A DNA stretch of 64,000 nucleotides from Bathymodiolus brooksi. Its lineage: Eukaryota; Mollusca; Bivalvia; Mytilida; Modiolidae. Shown here in pieces: positions 52,241 through 63,924 of this stretch. The DNA is taken from the NCBI GenBank assembly GCA_963680875.1, contig OY804577.1, positions 108,387,906-108,451,905 of the forward strand, given 5' to 3'. The stretch's first letter is position 1. Each line of letters starts with the position of its first letter. The notes below the pieces were generated by a model. It searched no databases, was not told where the DNA came from, and worked only from the letters and a program-made list of their open reading frames with translations. Position numbers and translations under genes: made by a program.

Positions 52241-54396
52241 ACCTGTATACACTCCAACATATTGTTGAATTTGTTATTCATGCTTTTTTTTAGATGAAAA
52301 GGTACTTATGTTGCCTGTTGTTTATGAGAAATATAATTATCTTTTATCTATGAATATTAATGCCGAAATTTATAAATTTTCTTTTACAGAAAAGAATTTT
52401 TCAAAATGTGCCCATTTATTAACTTTTTTCCAGTCATTGGAACAAATAAAATAAATTTTTTTAACTTCAATTTTAAACAATATTAACCAATACTTGGTTA
52501 TTTTGCCAACAGAAAACATATTCATTCTATTCTAGTCATTTAATTTACTTAGTGAAATTTGGAATTCTGGTTTGTCCTTTCATGTGAATGCAAGTATGCT
52601 GTATGTGTCTTAAAATTATGTAAATGGTAGTCATTCAATATGCTCTTTTATGTGAATGCTAGTTATTCTGTATGTGTCTTTTATGTGAATGCTAGTCATT
52701 TTGTGTCTGTCTTTTATGTGAATGCTATAATCATTCTGTTTGTGAATGTCATGGTGGAAAAATTATTGCAATCTAAGTATCCATATTTGTAAAAGCTGGT
52801 AATTTTGTGAATGTCCTGGAGAAAGAATTATTGCAAACTAAGTACCCATATTTGTAAATGCTGGTCATTTTGTGAATGTCCTGGAGAAAGAATTGTTACA
52901 ACTTGACCACTCATATATGTTATAAAAGCTAGTTTGTAGTTGTGTCAAACACATGAATATTTCAAATACATTGATATTTACATTGTGAGATAAACATGAA
53001 ACTTGGTAGCTTTCATTCAGATAATAAAATTTCCTAATTTCAAGAAAAATATTTGCTTACACTGATTTTTTTTTAATTTGCCTTGATATAATAGGAAGGG
53101 TTAAGATATCTGAATACAATTTTTTATGCCCCTTTGTGTCTCAAGGTTTCCCTTTTTTTTTTAGATTTTAAAAAAATTATTAATTTTTTTACATGTTTTT
53201 TTTTTTATAATATTTTCATATTTTTTCAATTCGCTTAATTTTTGTTTACATGCTTTTATTTTTTCCACACATTTATTTCTTTCTATTTATCTTGTACCTT
53301 GTGTATTGAAATTAAATTAAATTGAAATTATTAATTGTTGTACATTCCCTGTGCAAGTCTAGTATCATAGTCATAGATGATTTTTTTTAAAATTTAAAGT
53401 GATAATAAAAAGTAATTCCCCAGTCTAAATTACAAAATGCACAATGTCTAAAACAATATTGCAATACAAATAATTCAATTAAACTGAAAAATACGGTATT
53501 AATACAAGAAAATTAAAAAAAAGACATAGACACCCATTTCCCAAATGAAATATACTCTTTCGGATGTACGCTTAGGTGTCGTTTATTGTTGATGTTAAGG
53601 AACACCACCGATGTGTTCCGAAAGACAATGAATTTCGATGTTTGGCAAATGGTCGATCCGATCAAGGTGGGTGTAGGGCTAAGTGGAACAATTGCATCCC
53701 ACAAGACATTGACACTAGTTGTCTGTATGACAATGATCCTAGATGATTTCCTCAGGCAATGTATGTTACAGAAAGCCATCATATTGTTTTAATTAAATTT
53801 TCTCTTTTAAATAGAACCACCTTGACATTTGTTTTGAAATTGAGTCCACTTCAAGTAGCAAAATTCGATGTTTGTGCACAATATAAATAAAAACTGAAGT
53901 GATACAATAACTGAAGTGATACAATAAATTTCTATTTATCCATAGACATCTTCCGTATATTTTAATTGATTTCAAGCATAAATATTTATTGTAAACCGAC
54001 GTATTTTAAGCGAAGGGTTGAACGTCATTTTTCATCAAAAATGAAGCGAAAGTCACGTGACTGGGACTTGACTTTGGAGCTCTCCTGTCACGCTGGCTGT
54101 CCTACTGATTTAAGTAGATTGATTACAACCCGAGTTATAAAATACGTTTGAAATTCAATTTGATAGAGATTTATACCGTTAAAGATCTTTGTATATGTAC
54201 TCATTGAACGTTCTAAAAATCTGTGGAATATGTTTATATTATGATTTTGTGATCTAAATTAACTAAAACAAAAGTGAATGGAAATACCACTGGAAGTTAT
54301 TTTGTGATCTAAAACGAAAGTAACTGAACCTCTCATCCGTGTTCCAGTGTCATTTTGATTTTGAAAAAATTAACTTGGTAGTAGATAGCAGAAGAA
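52241..54396. other. AT-rich flank with short tandem repeats
   Basis: Holds two small arrays (52560-52905) and nothing coding that I can support. At 53679-53701 a 23-bp stretch, CTAAGTGGAACAATTGCATC + CCA, is identical to 50902-50924. Confidence 0.4.
52560..52905 (+). repeat. Two adjacent short tandem arrays
   Basis: About four units of TTTTATGTGAATGCTAGTCA + TTCTGTATGTGTC (52560-52740), then about 2.5 units of about 70 bp around GTGAATGTCCTGGAGAAAG (52740-52905). Confidence 0.8.
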
Positions 54397-54624
54397 ATGG
54401 CGATTAATAAAACACTTTCAAAATTAACCGAAGGCAAGACAAAACGTGTAACCCTGGCCATTTTCGCGATTGATGTGATTATCTTATTAGTAGTACTGAT
54501 AATACTTTGGGTTATGCCAGATTTAAGAACGCCAGGAGAAAACTGTGGTTATATGTGTTTACCATGTACAACAGGAGTTTGTTGTGGTTGTAGAGGTAGT
54601 ATTATGAATGACTACATGAAAACG
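54397..54624 (+). CDS. Membrane-protein gene, exon 1
   Basis: 76 codons from ATG to donor GTAATT, phase 0. It contains the membrane segment and the six-cysteine stretch described for the whole gene. Confidence 0.65.
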
Positions 54625-57600
54625 GTAATTATACAAGTTATTTAAATATCTTTAAAAAAAACTGAAACAAATGTGAAAGATCAATGAAGAAAAAAAAATC
54701 GATGATGAATAGTAAACTGTAGATCTATTAATAGTTTATAAAAACCAACACACAATGCTAAAATATGTACCATTTTGTGATTATTGGATTAGATTATATA
54801 TTTCAACTTTCGATTCTTGATAAACAGGGAAGAAATAAACCGCCATGTTTTATAGGTGTGGACGCACGTGATGTCTCAATATTTTTGGCGCGAGAATTTG
54901 AAAAATTAATAATGGTAGTCACTTTCTATACACAGGCACTCTTGTGCAGACTTCCCGAAAACCGTCGGTCCGTCGGTCCTGACCGACAGAAATGCAGTAG
55001 GACCGACGATTTCAAAATATATATCGGACCAAATGTCCGGTAAAACATAGATATTTGAAAGGACCGGCGATTGAAATTTATTCCCTCCCAGTTTTCACTG
55101 CCAATGGCATTAAATTCCGTTTTCAGTTTTATTAAAATGTCAGACAGAGACTTGAAATTTGTTTATTTATTCTGTCAGACCGACACGTTCCTCTTTGTAA
55201 TCGAAACTCCTATGCAAATGTACGTAAATGTAAACATCCTTTTAGTAGGAACCAGCACCTGCAAAACGTGGAACATTAAAACTGAAATATATTACTGAGC
55301 ACAGAAATAAGTTGACTTCCACACTCCCCAAGTATCAAAGATTGTTTGTGTTTGATTAAATATGTTTTGCGATGCTTATATATTGAAGATGACAGCAGAT
55401 TCATATTCTTAACTGAAATTAAAAATGTAGGTAAACCGGAAACTGACATTGATGTATAATATTCGGAACGTGATCGGACCATTAGATACGGATTGTTGGC
55501 TATATCTGCCTTATCTTTTTAGATAAAAATATGTATACAGAAAAATATTTAATTGAGTTGTTTAATGATCATGACTATAGGTAATCTTGCATTCAGTTCT
55601 GTATAAAAAAAACAAAATTTGACAGGTTATATACAATATTACCAAAAAATGGTGGGACAGACACAAAGCCCATGGGTAAGACAGAACCCCAGTTCCTGAC
55701 TGACCCAATGTCAGACAGAAAAAAAGAGTTTTCGCCAACTCTGTAATACCGAATGTTTGGTATAATAGTTACCTCAGATTTTGTTCGAAAGGCATTGATC
55801 AGTGTTTAATTTTATTTTTAAATTACATAATTTTCAATGTTTTCACCCCTTTTATACATTTCCGGTTTCAATCAAACCCATTTGTGAAGACGATCACGAC
55901 ACGATTGGTTATTTGTATTAGTGGTGCACCGATCATCGGAAACATCGACTAATCAGTCGGATGTCATCATACGATCCGATGATCGATTCTTAAACCTTGT
56001 GGTCGATTCTGATTGTATTGCTTAACTTTGTCCTTTGGTTGTTTGTTTGTTTTTTTTTTTGTTTTTTTTTTTTTTGTGTCTTCATACTGACAAAAATATT
56101 GCAGTTTTATCCCAGCTGGTTTTTTTGCCCTCATACTGACAAACATCTGGCAGTTTTTTCCAAGTCTACTTTTGACACTCAGTCAATACACATATTTGGA
56201 CTAGTCTATTATTTATCTACTTCCCGGAATAGTCCATTTTATATCAGGTGTTACACATATGGAAAACGATCTTTTGTTTTGTTCTAAGTTAATGTTTACA
56301 AATGGAAAAATTGTAGTTTGTAAATATATTATTTGATTTTATTGATATCTGTACTTTTGTCAAACACATATTTGGACTAGTCTATTATTTATCTATCTAT
56401 ATTAGGTATTACACATATGGAAAACGATCTTTTGTTTTGTTCTAAGTTAATGTTTACTAATGGAAAAATTATAGTTTATAAATTTATGATACAATTTTAT
56501 TCATATCTTTACTTTTGTCAATCATACTCTTGAAAAAAGACTATTTGATTAATTATAGTCAGTAAACACATTTAGCAAGCAATTGTCACCGATGATCGAT
56601 CATCGGTCGATGTTGATATAACGATCATCGATCTTGAAAATGTTACCGATTCCCATCACTAATTTGTATATATATTAGCCAATGACATGACGTCTTTCAT
56701 ACAACCATTTACCTATAGTACAAGGTTATCAAAACAACAAAACTCGAGACACACACTATAAAAGACATAACATATACAATTTTGAACAACACTGAAAACT
56801 GAAAATTGAATTACTTAATCAGGTGCCCAATTGCTAATACTAGGGTAAATCACTCTAAAAAGGCCAAACTAAACATTATGCATGTGACAGTGAATTTTTG
56901 GGGACTTTTTTTTCGGACCGGCAAAATATTTTTCGGACTGACAAGATTTTCATGTCTGTCAGTCCGAATGACTGACAACTTCTCAGCAAGTTTCGGGAAG
57001 TCTGGTGTGGGGGTAATAAGAGTATATATGGTCGACACACGTTGGTTGCTGTTAGCATAAGATTGTATGAATATGGACACGTTAAATTAAGCAAAAAGAG
57101 ATGAAATAACAAAGAAATTTTAATGAAAATAAATATGTGAACAGAAGGTTAAAAAAGGGGAAGTCCGTGCCACAAGCACCTGTGTTCCTATATAGGTATT
57201 AAGGCCCACAAAAAAAATGTGTATTTAGGGTTTCATCCCTAAAAAAATAGGGTAGGTAGGTAGGGATATTTTCAATGACTGAAAAGTAGACCAAACGACG
57301 TTCGCTGAATATTCTTGTCCAATTCGTTTGAGGGGGGCCCGGTAGATATATTTAAATGTGGCAGTCGAAAAGAGAAATATCTCGGGAGTGTAACGATATA
57401 TTTGGGTCAGCGAAAGGATCACAAATAAGCGAAAAATATTGAGGCGAAGGGGGAAAGGGCAGATATTTACCTCGAAGAGGAGAGGGCCTATATTTTTTGA
57501 ATGAAACAAGTGCCTGTGATTTATATAGTAAGAAGGATATGAATCTCGGGAGATTTAACATAGATTGTTGCTTGGCGAGATTAACCATAATATAGTGCAA

Positions 57601-60600
57601 AGTTGTTGACGATGCGCGTGCCTTGATTAACGGTGGAAATGTTCATCGCTTCAACATTTTAAACTAGTATTTGTAAGTATATAAAACCATAATTACAGGA
57701 ATAATTTCGTGAAAATATTTGTTCTAAATACCAATCATTGATAAAGTATCGACTTTTTGTAGATGTATCACCCATATCTCATCAATAATTTACATTAATC
57801 GATTTGCCCTTTTGACCTTCAATTTTTCATGGGCTGTCAAATCTCGAATTTAAATTTCAAACTCCTCTTCACTCATCATACCGAATATTGAAGCGGAGCC
57901 GTCATTTTTGTGATACATGTAATATAATATTTTTCAATGTTAAAGAGGCATTAGCTACGATTTTGACCAAAAAAATTATATGTTTTGGAAATTGGTAAAT
58001 AGCTTTAAAATGATGAAATAAAGGTAAATATTTCACATTAAACAGCTTATCGTACCACTTTTCGCCTTTTGAGAACGAAAATTACCATCGATTTGTTATT
58101 TCCTTTCAAGCAAATAATTTGACCTCGCTTACTCCGTATGGAACTGACCTTAGGGACCGACCATTTAACTTGAAGGGGGGGGGGTTATGGTTATTTGTTT
58201 CGTTCAGAACATTTTTTTCGGACAACACAAGTTAGAATATTTATTTTTTTTGTCGGGCAAAGCGCAAATTTTTTTTCCAGAAATTAACATTAGATTATAT
58301 GACAAAAACTCTGAATCAGATTATTTTTTTTAGAAAAAAAACCATAACCCCCCCCCCCTTCAAGTTAAATGGTCGTTTCCTTACTAATGACAGGTAAAAA
58401 CGAATAATTTGTATTTTGTCGCTTATTAACTGCAAACTTGCATGGTTCTTTGTCCGTAATTAACGCCGACTAAAAGCAGATTCACAGAAAATAAGAAATA
58501 AGTGCATTGTTGTATTGTTTTAATGACGATCCGGCAAACTCCGTAAACAATGCTGATAATTAATAAGAAGGCGTCCATTTCTTGATCGATCTCAAAACAC
58601 GAGCCGTTGCACCTTTTCCCCCCGATGCGCGTACATTTCATAACATTTATATGTTACAGAAACACGTTTTATTAAGGCATCAATCATATCTGATAGTTTT
58701 TATGGGTAACAAAAATTTACGATTTTGTCAGATAATGCCCCTTTAAGTAGGAGTTTTATTGAAAACAGTGCTCCCGATTTGTATTTATTATTAAAGGATT
58801 GTTTACATCATTTGTCAAAATGGCGGTGTTCTGGGCTGAAATGGGGGTGGCCTATTTAGAAATCAATAAACTTCATCGTTTACATGAAATCGACATACCA
58901 AAGTGTATAAATGTGTAGTTTAGAGTGTATTCAATGTATACCACAAAACTTGGCGTGATTAGTTGCTTTGTTTTAACATTTTTGATATGTTTTTAGATGT
59001 ATGAAACTACTTTTTTTTATTTTACGTGTATGAGGGGGTGATACAGAAAAAATCAACGCGAGTAGCATAAAATCTCGCCACGCGATATAAAGCGAGAAAA
59101 TACGAGTTTAATGAGGTAGGTATGGGAGATAACTCTATTTTGAATTCCTTCTCAAATCCCAAATCTTAAAATATACAAACAGACGCTTCCTTTAACAAAT
59201 TGGCCGTTGAATTGGGTTATATTCTAATTATTTTCACAAAACTTGAGTTATTTGTAGCTTTTTAAAAGCTAAACAATCAACATGTCTAAGTTTTAAACAC
59301 TGCGATCATGGGGACGTAGAAAATCGGGGGAAGGAAACGAACATTTAGATGTCATTGACAGATTTCAAGGCAAAAATGAATAAATCTAAAATCAATAAAT
59401 ATAAGATCAATAATAATAATAAAACAAATACAAAACATGAATTTAATGTTAAATATGAAAGATATAAACAAGATATTAGCTAAGATAGAAAGCTATGTTT
59501 GGGAAAAAAATTGTAATATCTGACCCTCTCTTATACTGCCCTTCTAAGACAACTAAAGAATAACCAGAATCAAACAAATACAACTGGAGCACAGAATTTT
59601 AAGGAATTTAACAATACAGCTTGGTCGCTGTCTGTGTTTTTTGTGTTTTTTTTTAATGAATTAATCAAGTAGAGTCACCCTCAAACCACCCCTCCCCCTC
59701 CCCAGCCGACTTGAAAATAAAAAAGACAAATGCAGTCATTTGGTAATTTGGACATCCACTTTGTCAATTATAAGAATTCAAAAGCTTTTTGTTATTGGTA
59801 ACTCGTTATTTTTTATCTCACAAACAAAGAAACTAACAAAGGATGGGTGTGCACTGTGTGATAACTTTCCTCAACAATTCCATTTTTTTCTGTGTACCTT
59901 CCATGAAAAACATAAATTTAAATATTTTAAAAATCTGACGGTAAAAGTTTGTAAAATTTGGTGCAATGATGTCTATATGTCTATTCTTCAGTGTAACATT
60001 TTTTGGTGGAAATTAATTGACAGGAATTTTTTTAATCCGATTTTTAATACCAAGGTTGTCCTCAGGGCATCCCCCCTTTTTGCAGTTTCCACTGTTTTGC
60101 ACGTGATTATCTCCAAACAGGATATTCAGATATGCTAGATATTTCATATTTATTCAACAACAACACTCTCAAGTGTATTAAGGCCAAAATATTCTCTTTC
60201 AATCAGAAATAAATGTGCATATCTATTAGAATCTTCCGAAACTAGTATTACCATCTGGCGTCAAGAATACCCCCAAAATTACTATATTTAGGATGTGCTA
60301 TGTGCACAGTGAAATTTTTTGAAACTTTGGCAGATAATGTATTTAGACATAACTATTCCATGATGCAAATTTAAAAAAAATTGAATGATGGGAAAATTTT
60401 AGGGTAACCCAGGTCTACCCCCTTAATATCCTTCTTACTATATAAATCCTTGGAAGAAATCCAAAGTTTAACGGTGCTTAAGCCAAAATGACCATAAAAA
60501 TGTTAGGGTGGGCATTTTTGAGAGCAAAAAAAAATAGGGTAGGTAGGGAACCCTAAATACACATATATATTTTTTGGCCTATAAAAACACACAGGGCCTA

Positions 60601-63600
60601 TTAATTTCCACTAAATTTTATTTTTAACCCACCAGCTGGCATTTTTGTTTGATGTAAAAATAACTTAATAACCTTTCTGATAATACCACATGCCCCGGTT
60701 TCCACCTGCAGTTACACAATGTCTAATTTAGAGATTAAGAATAAAAGTGTATTTTAAATTTGAAAACTTTCAGATTTTCGACAAATCTTACAAAAAAGAA
60801 AACAAAGAATACGAAGAAAAATACCAAGCAACTCGTCATGGTAAGTCTTTATTACATAAACATTTGATATTATATCAACACATTTACTGTCCACTGGATA
60901 AGTTTTGTTTGGTATGGATAAAGTTTTATCCAGAGGATGAATATAGCCATCAATAGAAATGAATTATCCGTGTATAATCTACGTTTTTTAACCTTTTTAG
61001 TTCACCTGACCCAAAGGGTCATGTGAGGTATTGCCATCACTTGGCGTCCGTCGTCCGTCTGTTAACTTTTTCATATTTTATTCTACTCCTCTGAAACAAC
61101 TGGGCCAAATGGAACCAAACTTGGCAGAAAGCATCTATATAAGGTCCTCTATAAAGTTTCTTCATTTCGTCCGATTCCGCCAACAAATTTGGCCGCCAAG
61201 GGCAATTCTTGTTTCTGATTGGCTAATGTTAAAAAAATCTTCTCCTCTGAAACTGCTTGGCCAAATGGAGCCAAACTTGGCAGGAAGCATCTATGTAAGA
61301 TCCTCTATAAAATTTATTCATTTGGTTCCATTCGGCCAACAAACATGGCCGCTGTTACTTAAAATAGAACATATGGTAAAATTGCATGTTTTTGGTAATA
61401 ACTCAAAAACCGTTAATAATATCAGAAATCTGACGGGATAAAAATGATCAGCACAGCAAGATCTAACTACCCTGAAAATTTGAAGAAAATCTGATTACCT
61501 ATCTTGGAGTTATTGCTCTTTTTTCATCAAATTTTCAAAATTTTAATACTTTTTGTCCTTTATTTCAAAAACTATAAGAGATAGATGTTAAGTTTAAACT
61601 GCAAACATGTTCAGCATGTCAAGATCTACCTACCCTGCAATTTTCAAGTAAATCTGAGTACCCATTTTGGAATAATTGCCCTTTTTTCGTCAAATTCTCA
61701 AAATGTTAATACCTTTTGTCCTTTATTTCAAAAATTATAAGAGATAGATGTTAAGTTTAAACAGCAAACATGTTCAGCATGTCAAGATCAACCTAGCCTG
61801 CAATTTTAAAGTCAATCTGATTACCCATCTTGAAGTTATTGGCCTTTTTTCATCAAATTTATAAAATGTTAATACTTTTCATCCTTTATTTCAAAAACTA
61901 TAATAGATAGATGTTAAGTGTAAACTGAAAACATGTTCAGCTTGTCAAGATCTACATGCCCTGCAATTTTGAAGTAAATCTGATTACCGGCTAGGAGTTA
62001 TTTATTTAGCTTACCTGGCCCAAACATGGCCGCCAAGATTAATTCTTTTTTCTGATTGGCTAATGTTAAAAAAATCTTCTCCTCTGAAACAGCTTGGCCA
62101 AATGGAGCCAAACTTGGCAGGAAGCATCTATGTAAGGTCCAAACCTGGCATAGATGGTCCCTGGGTGTGTCTCTTTCAAAATTGTGTCCGACAGCCCCAC
62201 CCTCCATTTAAGATGGCTGCTGTTTTTTAAGGTAATGATTATCTCCCTTTGAAATTTGCTTCAGTATCATTCTATTGTCAGGTGAGCGATACAGGCTCAG
62301 TGGGCTGAGCCTCTAGTTTCTGTGTGGTCTTCTGTATTTTTTTTGCTTTTATCTCAACCAGTTGTCAATATTGCAACAAGGACTATTGATAAAGTTCTAC
62401 CTCAAAATATAAAAGATGCATGCTTGTGTAAAGGCTGGTTTACATGGTAAGATTAATCTTATACTACAAATCATATACTTTTTTTTGTAGTATACTACAC
62501 CGCCATTCACTCCTAACAATTAATCTATATCATTAAAAAAAAAATCACATTCCCTCCAATTCCTAAGCAATATGGTTATCACTGATGAAGATGACATGGC
62601 TGCAGCCTTATGTATTGGTGCTATAAAAAATAAGAAGTAGACTGATGAATAGGAATCCTACACGTAGATCGTATTGGGTCCGTCCTTTGATAAGAAGCAT
62701 CCCCAAATTTGGGGCATTTCATGAACTTTTGTTGACAGAGTTGTCAATTGTGTGACGTAAAAATATTTTTGACATTTACGTCACCGAATATGGTACTGCT
62801 TTGACAACTATTTTACCTATTTTGTTCCTGTATTTAAATACTGTTACAGTGACAGCCGGAACCTTTGAACCGTAATGAGAGCGGGAGGTTTGGCGCCTTA
62901 AAATCTGATTCAACCCACCATTTCTTTAGAAATGCCTGTACCAAGTCAGGGTCATTACGGTTTTCACAGTTTTCCAGTTGTTGACTGATTTTGTCTGTTT
63001 ATATAATTATGAGTTTTGACTTTCCCTTTGTAAGATTGTTCGGAGTTCGGTAATTTTGTTATTACCTTTATTATCCTTAAAGCGCTAGGAATGTTTAAGA
63101 ATGGACAAGGAAGCGTTTGAAGGACTATTAGGGTTAGGGATATCATTATGGTGTTTAACGTCACTTTCAACAATAATTCTGTTATATCGTGGATGTCAGT
63201 TTTATTGGTGGAGGAAACCGGAGTACCCAGTGAAAACCACTGACCTGCCGCAAGTCACTGACAAACTTTATCACATAATGTTGTATCGAGTGCATCTCAC
63301 CTGAGCCGGATTCGAGCTCACAACTCTATTAGTGGTGATAGGCACTGAAGAACTAATAGTATTATTTGCTTTGTTTATATGTTTGAAATAGAGCAATGCA
63401 TTAATATGTTTTTATCTGTTGTATACTACAAAGAATAATCGATACATAGTATAGTATTACATGTACTCTTTTACGATTAATCTTGCCGTGTGAACTGGCT
63501 TTAACATATTAGAGAAGACTTCATATGTTTGTGTAGCTTGTTTCTGATCTTATATTGTTGTTTTAATAGCAAAGATTTACGGGGGATATATCGGTGATGT

Positions 63601-63650
63601 TAAACCTGTTGCACATATGATTGGAAAAGAAAGAGAACCAACAGATACAC
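54397..63650 (+). CDS. Unrecognised membrane protein, 5' part of gene
   Basis: Four exons fit in phase: 54397-54624, 60774-60840, 62362-62427 and 63570-63650, each with GT/AG borders; the gene runs off the window. The first starts at ATG in a good context (GAAGAAATGG). Residues 1-17 are basic. A single strong membrane segment follows at about 18-40 ([20 protein letters not shown]), then a Cys-rich stretch with Cys at 50, 54, 57, 62, 63 and 65. The later exons encode a charged segment ([12 protein letters not shown]) and [39 protein letters not shown] recognise no family and assign no function. The joining of the first exon to the later ones across a 6.1-kb intron is an inference from phase only. 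Confidence 0.55.
54947..57004. mobile_element. TIR element hosting a hAT MITE (2.06 kb)
   Basis: Inverted ends CAGACTTCCCGAAA / TTTCGGGAAGTCTG. Near the left end GTCGGTCC words repeat, and near the right end GTCAGTCCGAATGACTGAC forms palindromes. It contains the hAT copy at 55919-56661. No target duplication is clear and no transposase is seen. Confidence 0.6.
55919..56661 (-). mobile_element. hAT-type MITE, copy 2 (743 bp)
   Basis: Inverted in orientation but near-identical to the copy at 14404-15141. Ends are TAGTGGTGCACCGATCATCG and CGATTCCCATCACTA, with an exact 8-bp duplication ATTTGTAT (55911-55918, 56662-56669). Its poly-T tract (56050-56075) matches the poly-A tract of copy 1. Confidence 0.93.
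57203..60579. mobile_element. Large Harbinger-like TIR element (3.4 kb)
   Basis: Ends GGCCCACAAAAAAAATGTG and the complement of GGCCAAAAAATATATATGTG, both followed by TATTTAGGGTT. A further inverted match (ATTTATATAGTAAGAAGGATA near 57521 and its complement near 60440) extends the inverted ends. The end sequence resembles the 365-bp MITE at 28151. The flanking triplets differ, so the insertion site is uncertain. A 132-codon frame (59740-60138) shows no transposase motif. Confidence 0.5.
58158..58375. mobile_element. Small palindromic MITE (218 bp)
   Basis: Ends CGACCATTTAACTTGAAGGG and the complement CCCTTCAAGTTAAATGGTCG, each with a G or C run of about ten leading into GTTATGGTT / AACCATAAC. 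The interior is AT-rich. Confidence 0.75.
60774..60840 (+). CDS. Membrane-protein gene, exon 2
   Basis: Acceptor ACTTTCAG, donor GTAAGT (near-ideal). It encodes [20 protein letters not shown] then RH, and leaves one base. Confidence 0.6.
60999..62316 (+). mobile_element. Tandem-core element, family A, second copy
   Basis: Same order as 2322-3850: hairpin AGTTCACCTGACCC / GGGTCATGTGAGG, CGTCCGTCGTCCGTC tract, core units with TTTCAAAAACTATAAGAGAT, second start-like AGCTTACCTGGCCC near 62008, and end hairpin AGGCTCAGTGGGCTGAGCC + TCTAG. It occupies nearly the whole intron between two short exons. Confidence 0.82.
62362..62427 (+). CDS. Membrane-protein gene, exon 3 (probable)
   Basis: Acceptor ATCTCAACCAG, donor GTAAAG. 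It encodes [20 protein letters not shown] then CL, in phase with both neighbours. The donor bases overlap the edge of the next transposable element, which either supplied the donor or makes this border doubtful. Confidence 0.5.
62430..63505. mobile_element. TIR element filling an intron (about 1.07 kb)
   Basis: Inverted ends AAGGCTGGTTTACATGGTAAG and the complement of AAAGCCAGTTCACACGGCAAG, both followed by ATTAATC; TAGTATAC words recur inside. An S2 SINE is inserted near the right end. The exact limits are uncertain by a few bases. Confidence 0.6.
63126..63345 (-). mobile_element. tRNA-derived SINE, family S2
   Basis: Reverse copy: tail ATTATGGTGTTTAACGTCAC, body GTTTTATTGGTGGAGGAAACC, head-side GGATTCGAGCTCACAAC. 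It lies inside the TIR element of this intron. Confidence 0.83.
63570..63650 (+). CDS. Membrane-protein gene, exon 4
   Basis: Acceptor TTTTAATAG, donor GTGAGT. It encodes [20 protein letters not shown] then REPTDT and leaves one base. The gene continues beyond the window. Confidence 0.62.
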
Positions 63651-63763
63651 GTGAGTTCATTAGTGCAAGTATACGGTGCATTTTAATATACAAAAATGTA
63701 TATATTGAGACATTGAGTTTATTTTCTGGGTACTGGTGAAGAATTTTATTGATTTTTTATTTT

Positions 63764-63917
63764 TGGTGTTTTCATGCCACTTTCAGCAATATTTCAGCTA
63801 TATCATGGCGACCAGTTTTAGTGGTGGAAGAAGCCGGAGTACCCGGAGAGAACCACCGACCATGGGCAAGCAACTGGTAAACTTTATCACTTGCAGCTGC
63901 GAGTGGAGTGCACAATT
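63764..63917 (-). mobile_element. SINE S2 fragment
   Basis: Reverse-strand tail and body (GTTTTCATGCCACTTTCAGC, TTTTAGTGGTGGAAGAAGCC). The tRNA-like head is missing. A tandem-core element follows at once. Confidence 0.75.
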
Positions 63918-63924
63918 TTTTTAT

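Noticed and set aside
58846..58920. ATGGCGGTGTTCTGGG start as a small gene
   Set aside because: The frame stops after about 32 codons; ATGGCGG also occurs in other repeats of this window.
59740..60138. 132-codon frame as a transposase
   Set aside because: No DDE or DNA-binding motif is visible and the composition is that of AT-rich noise.
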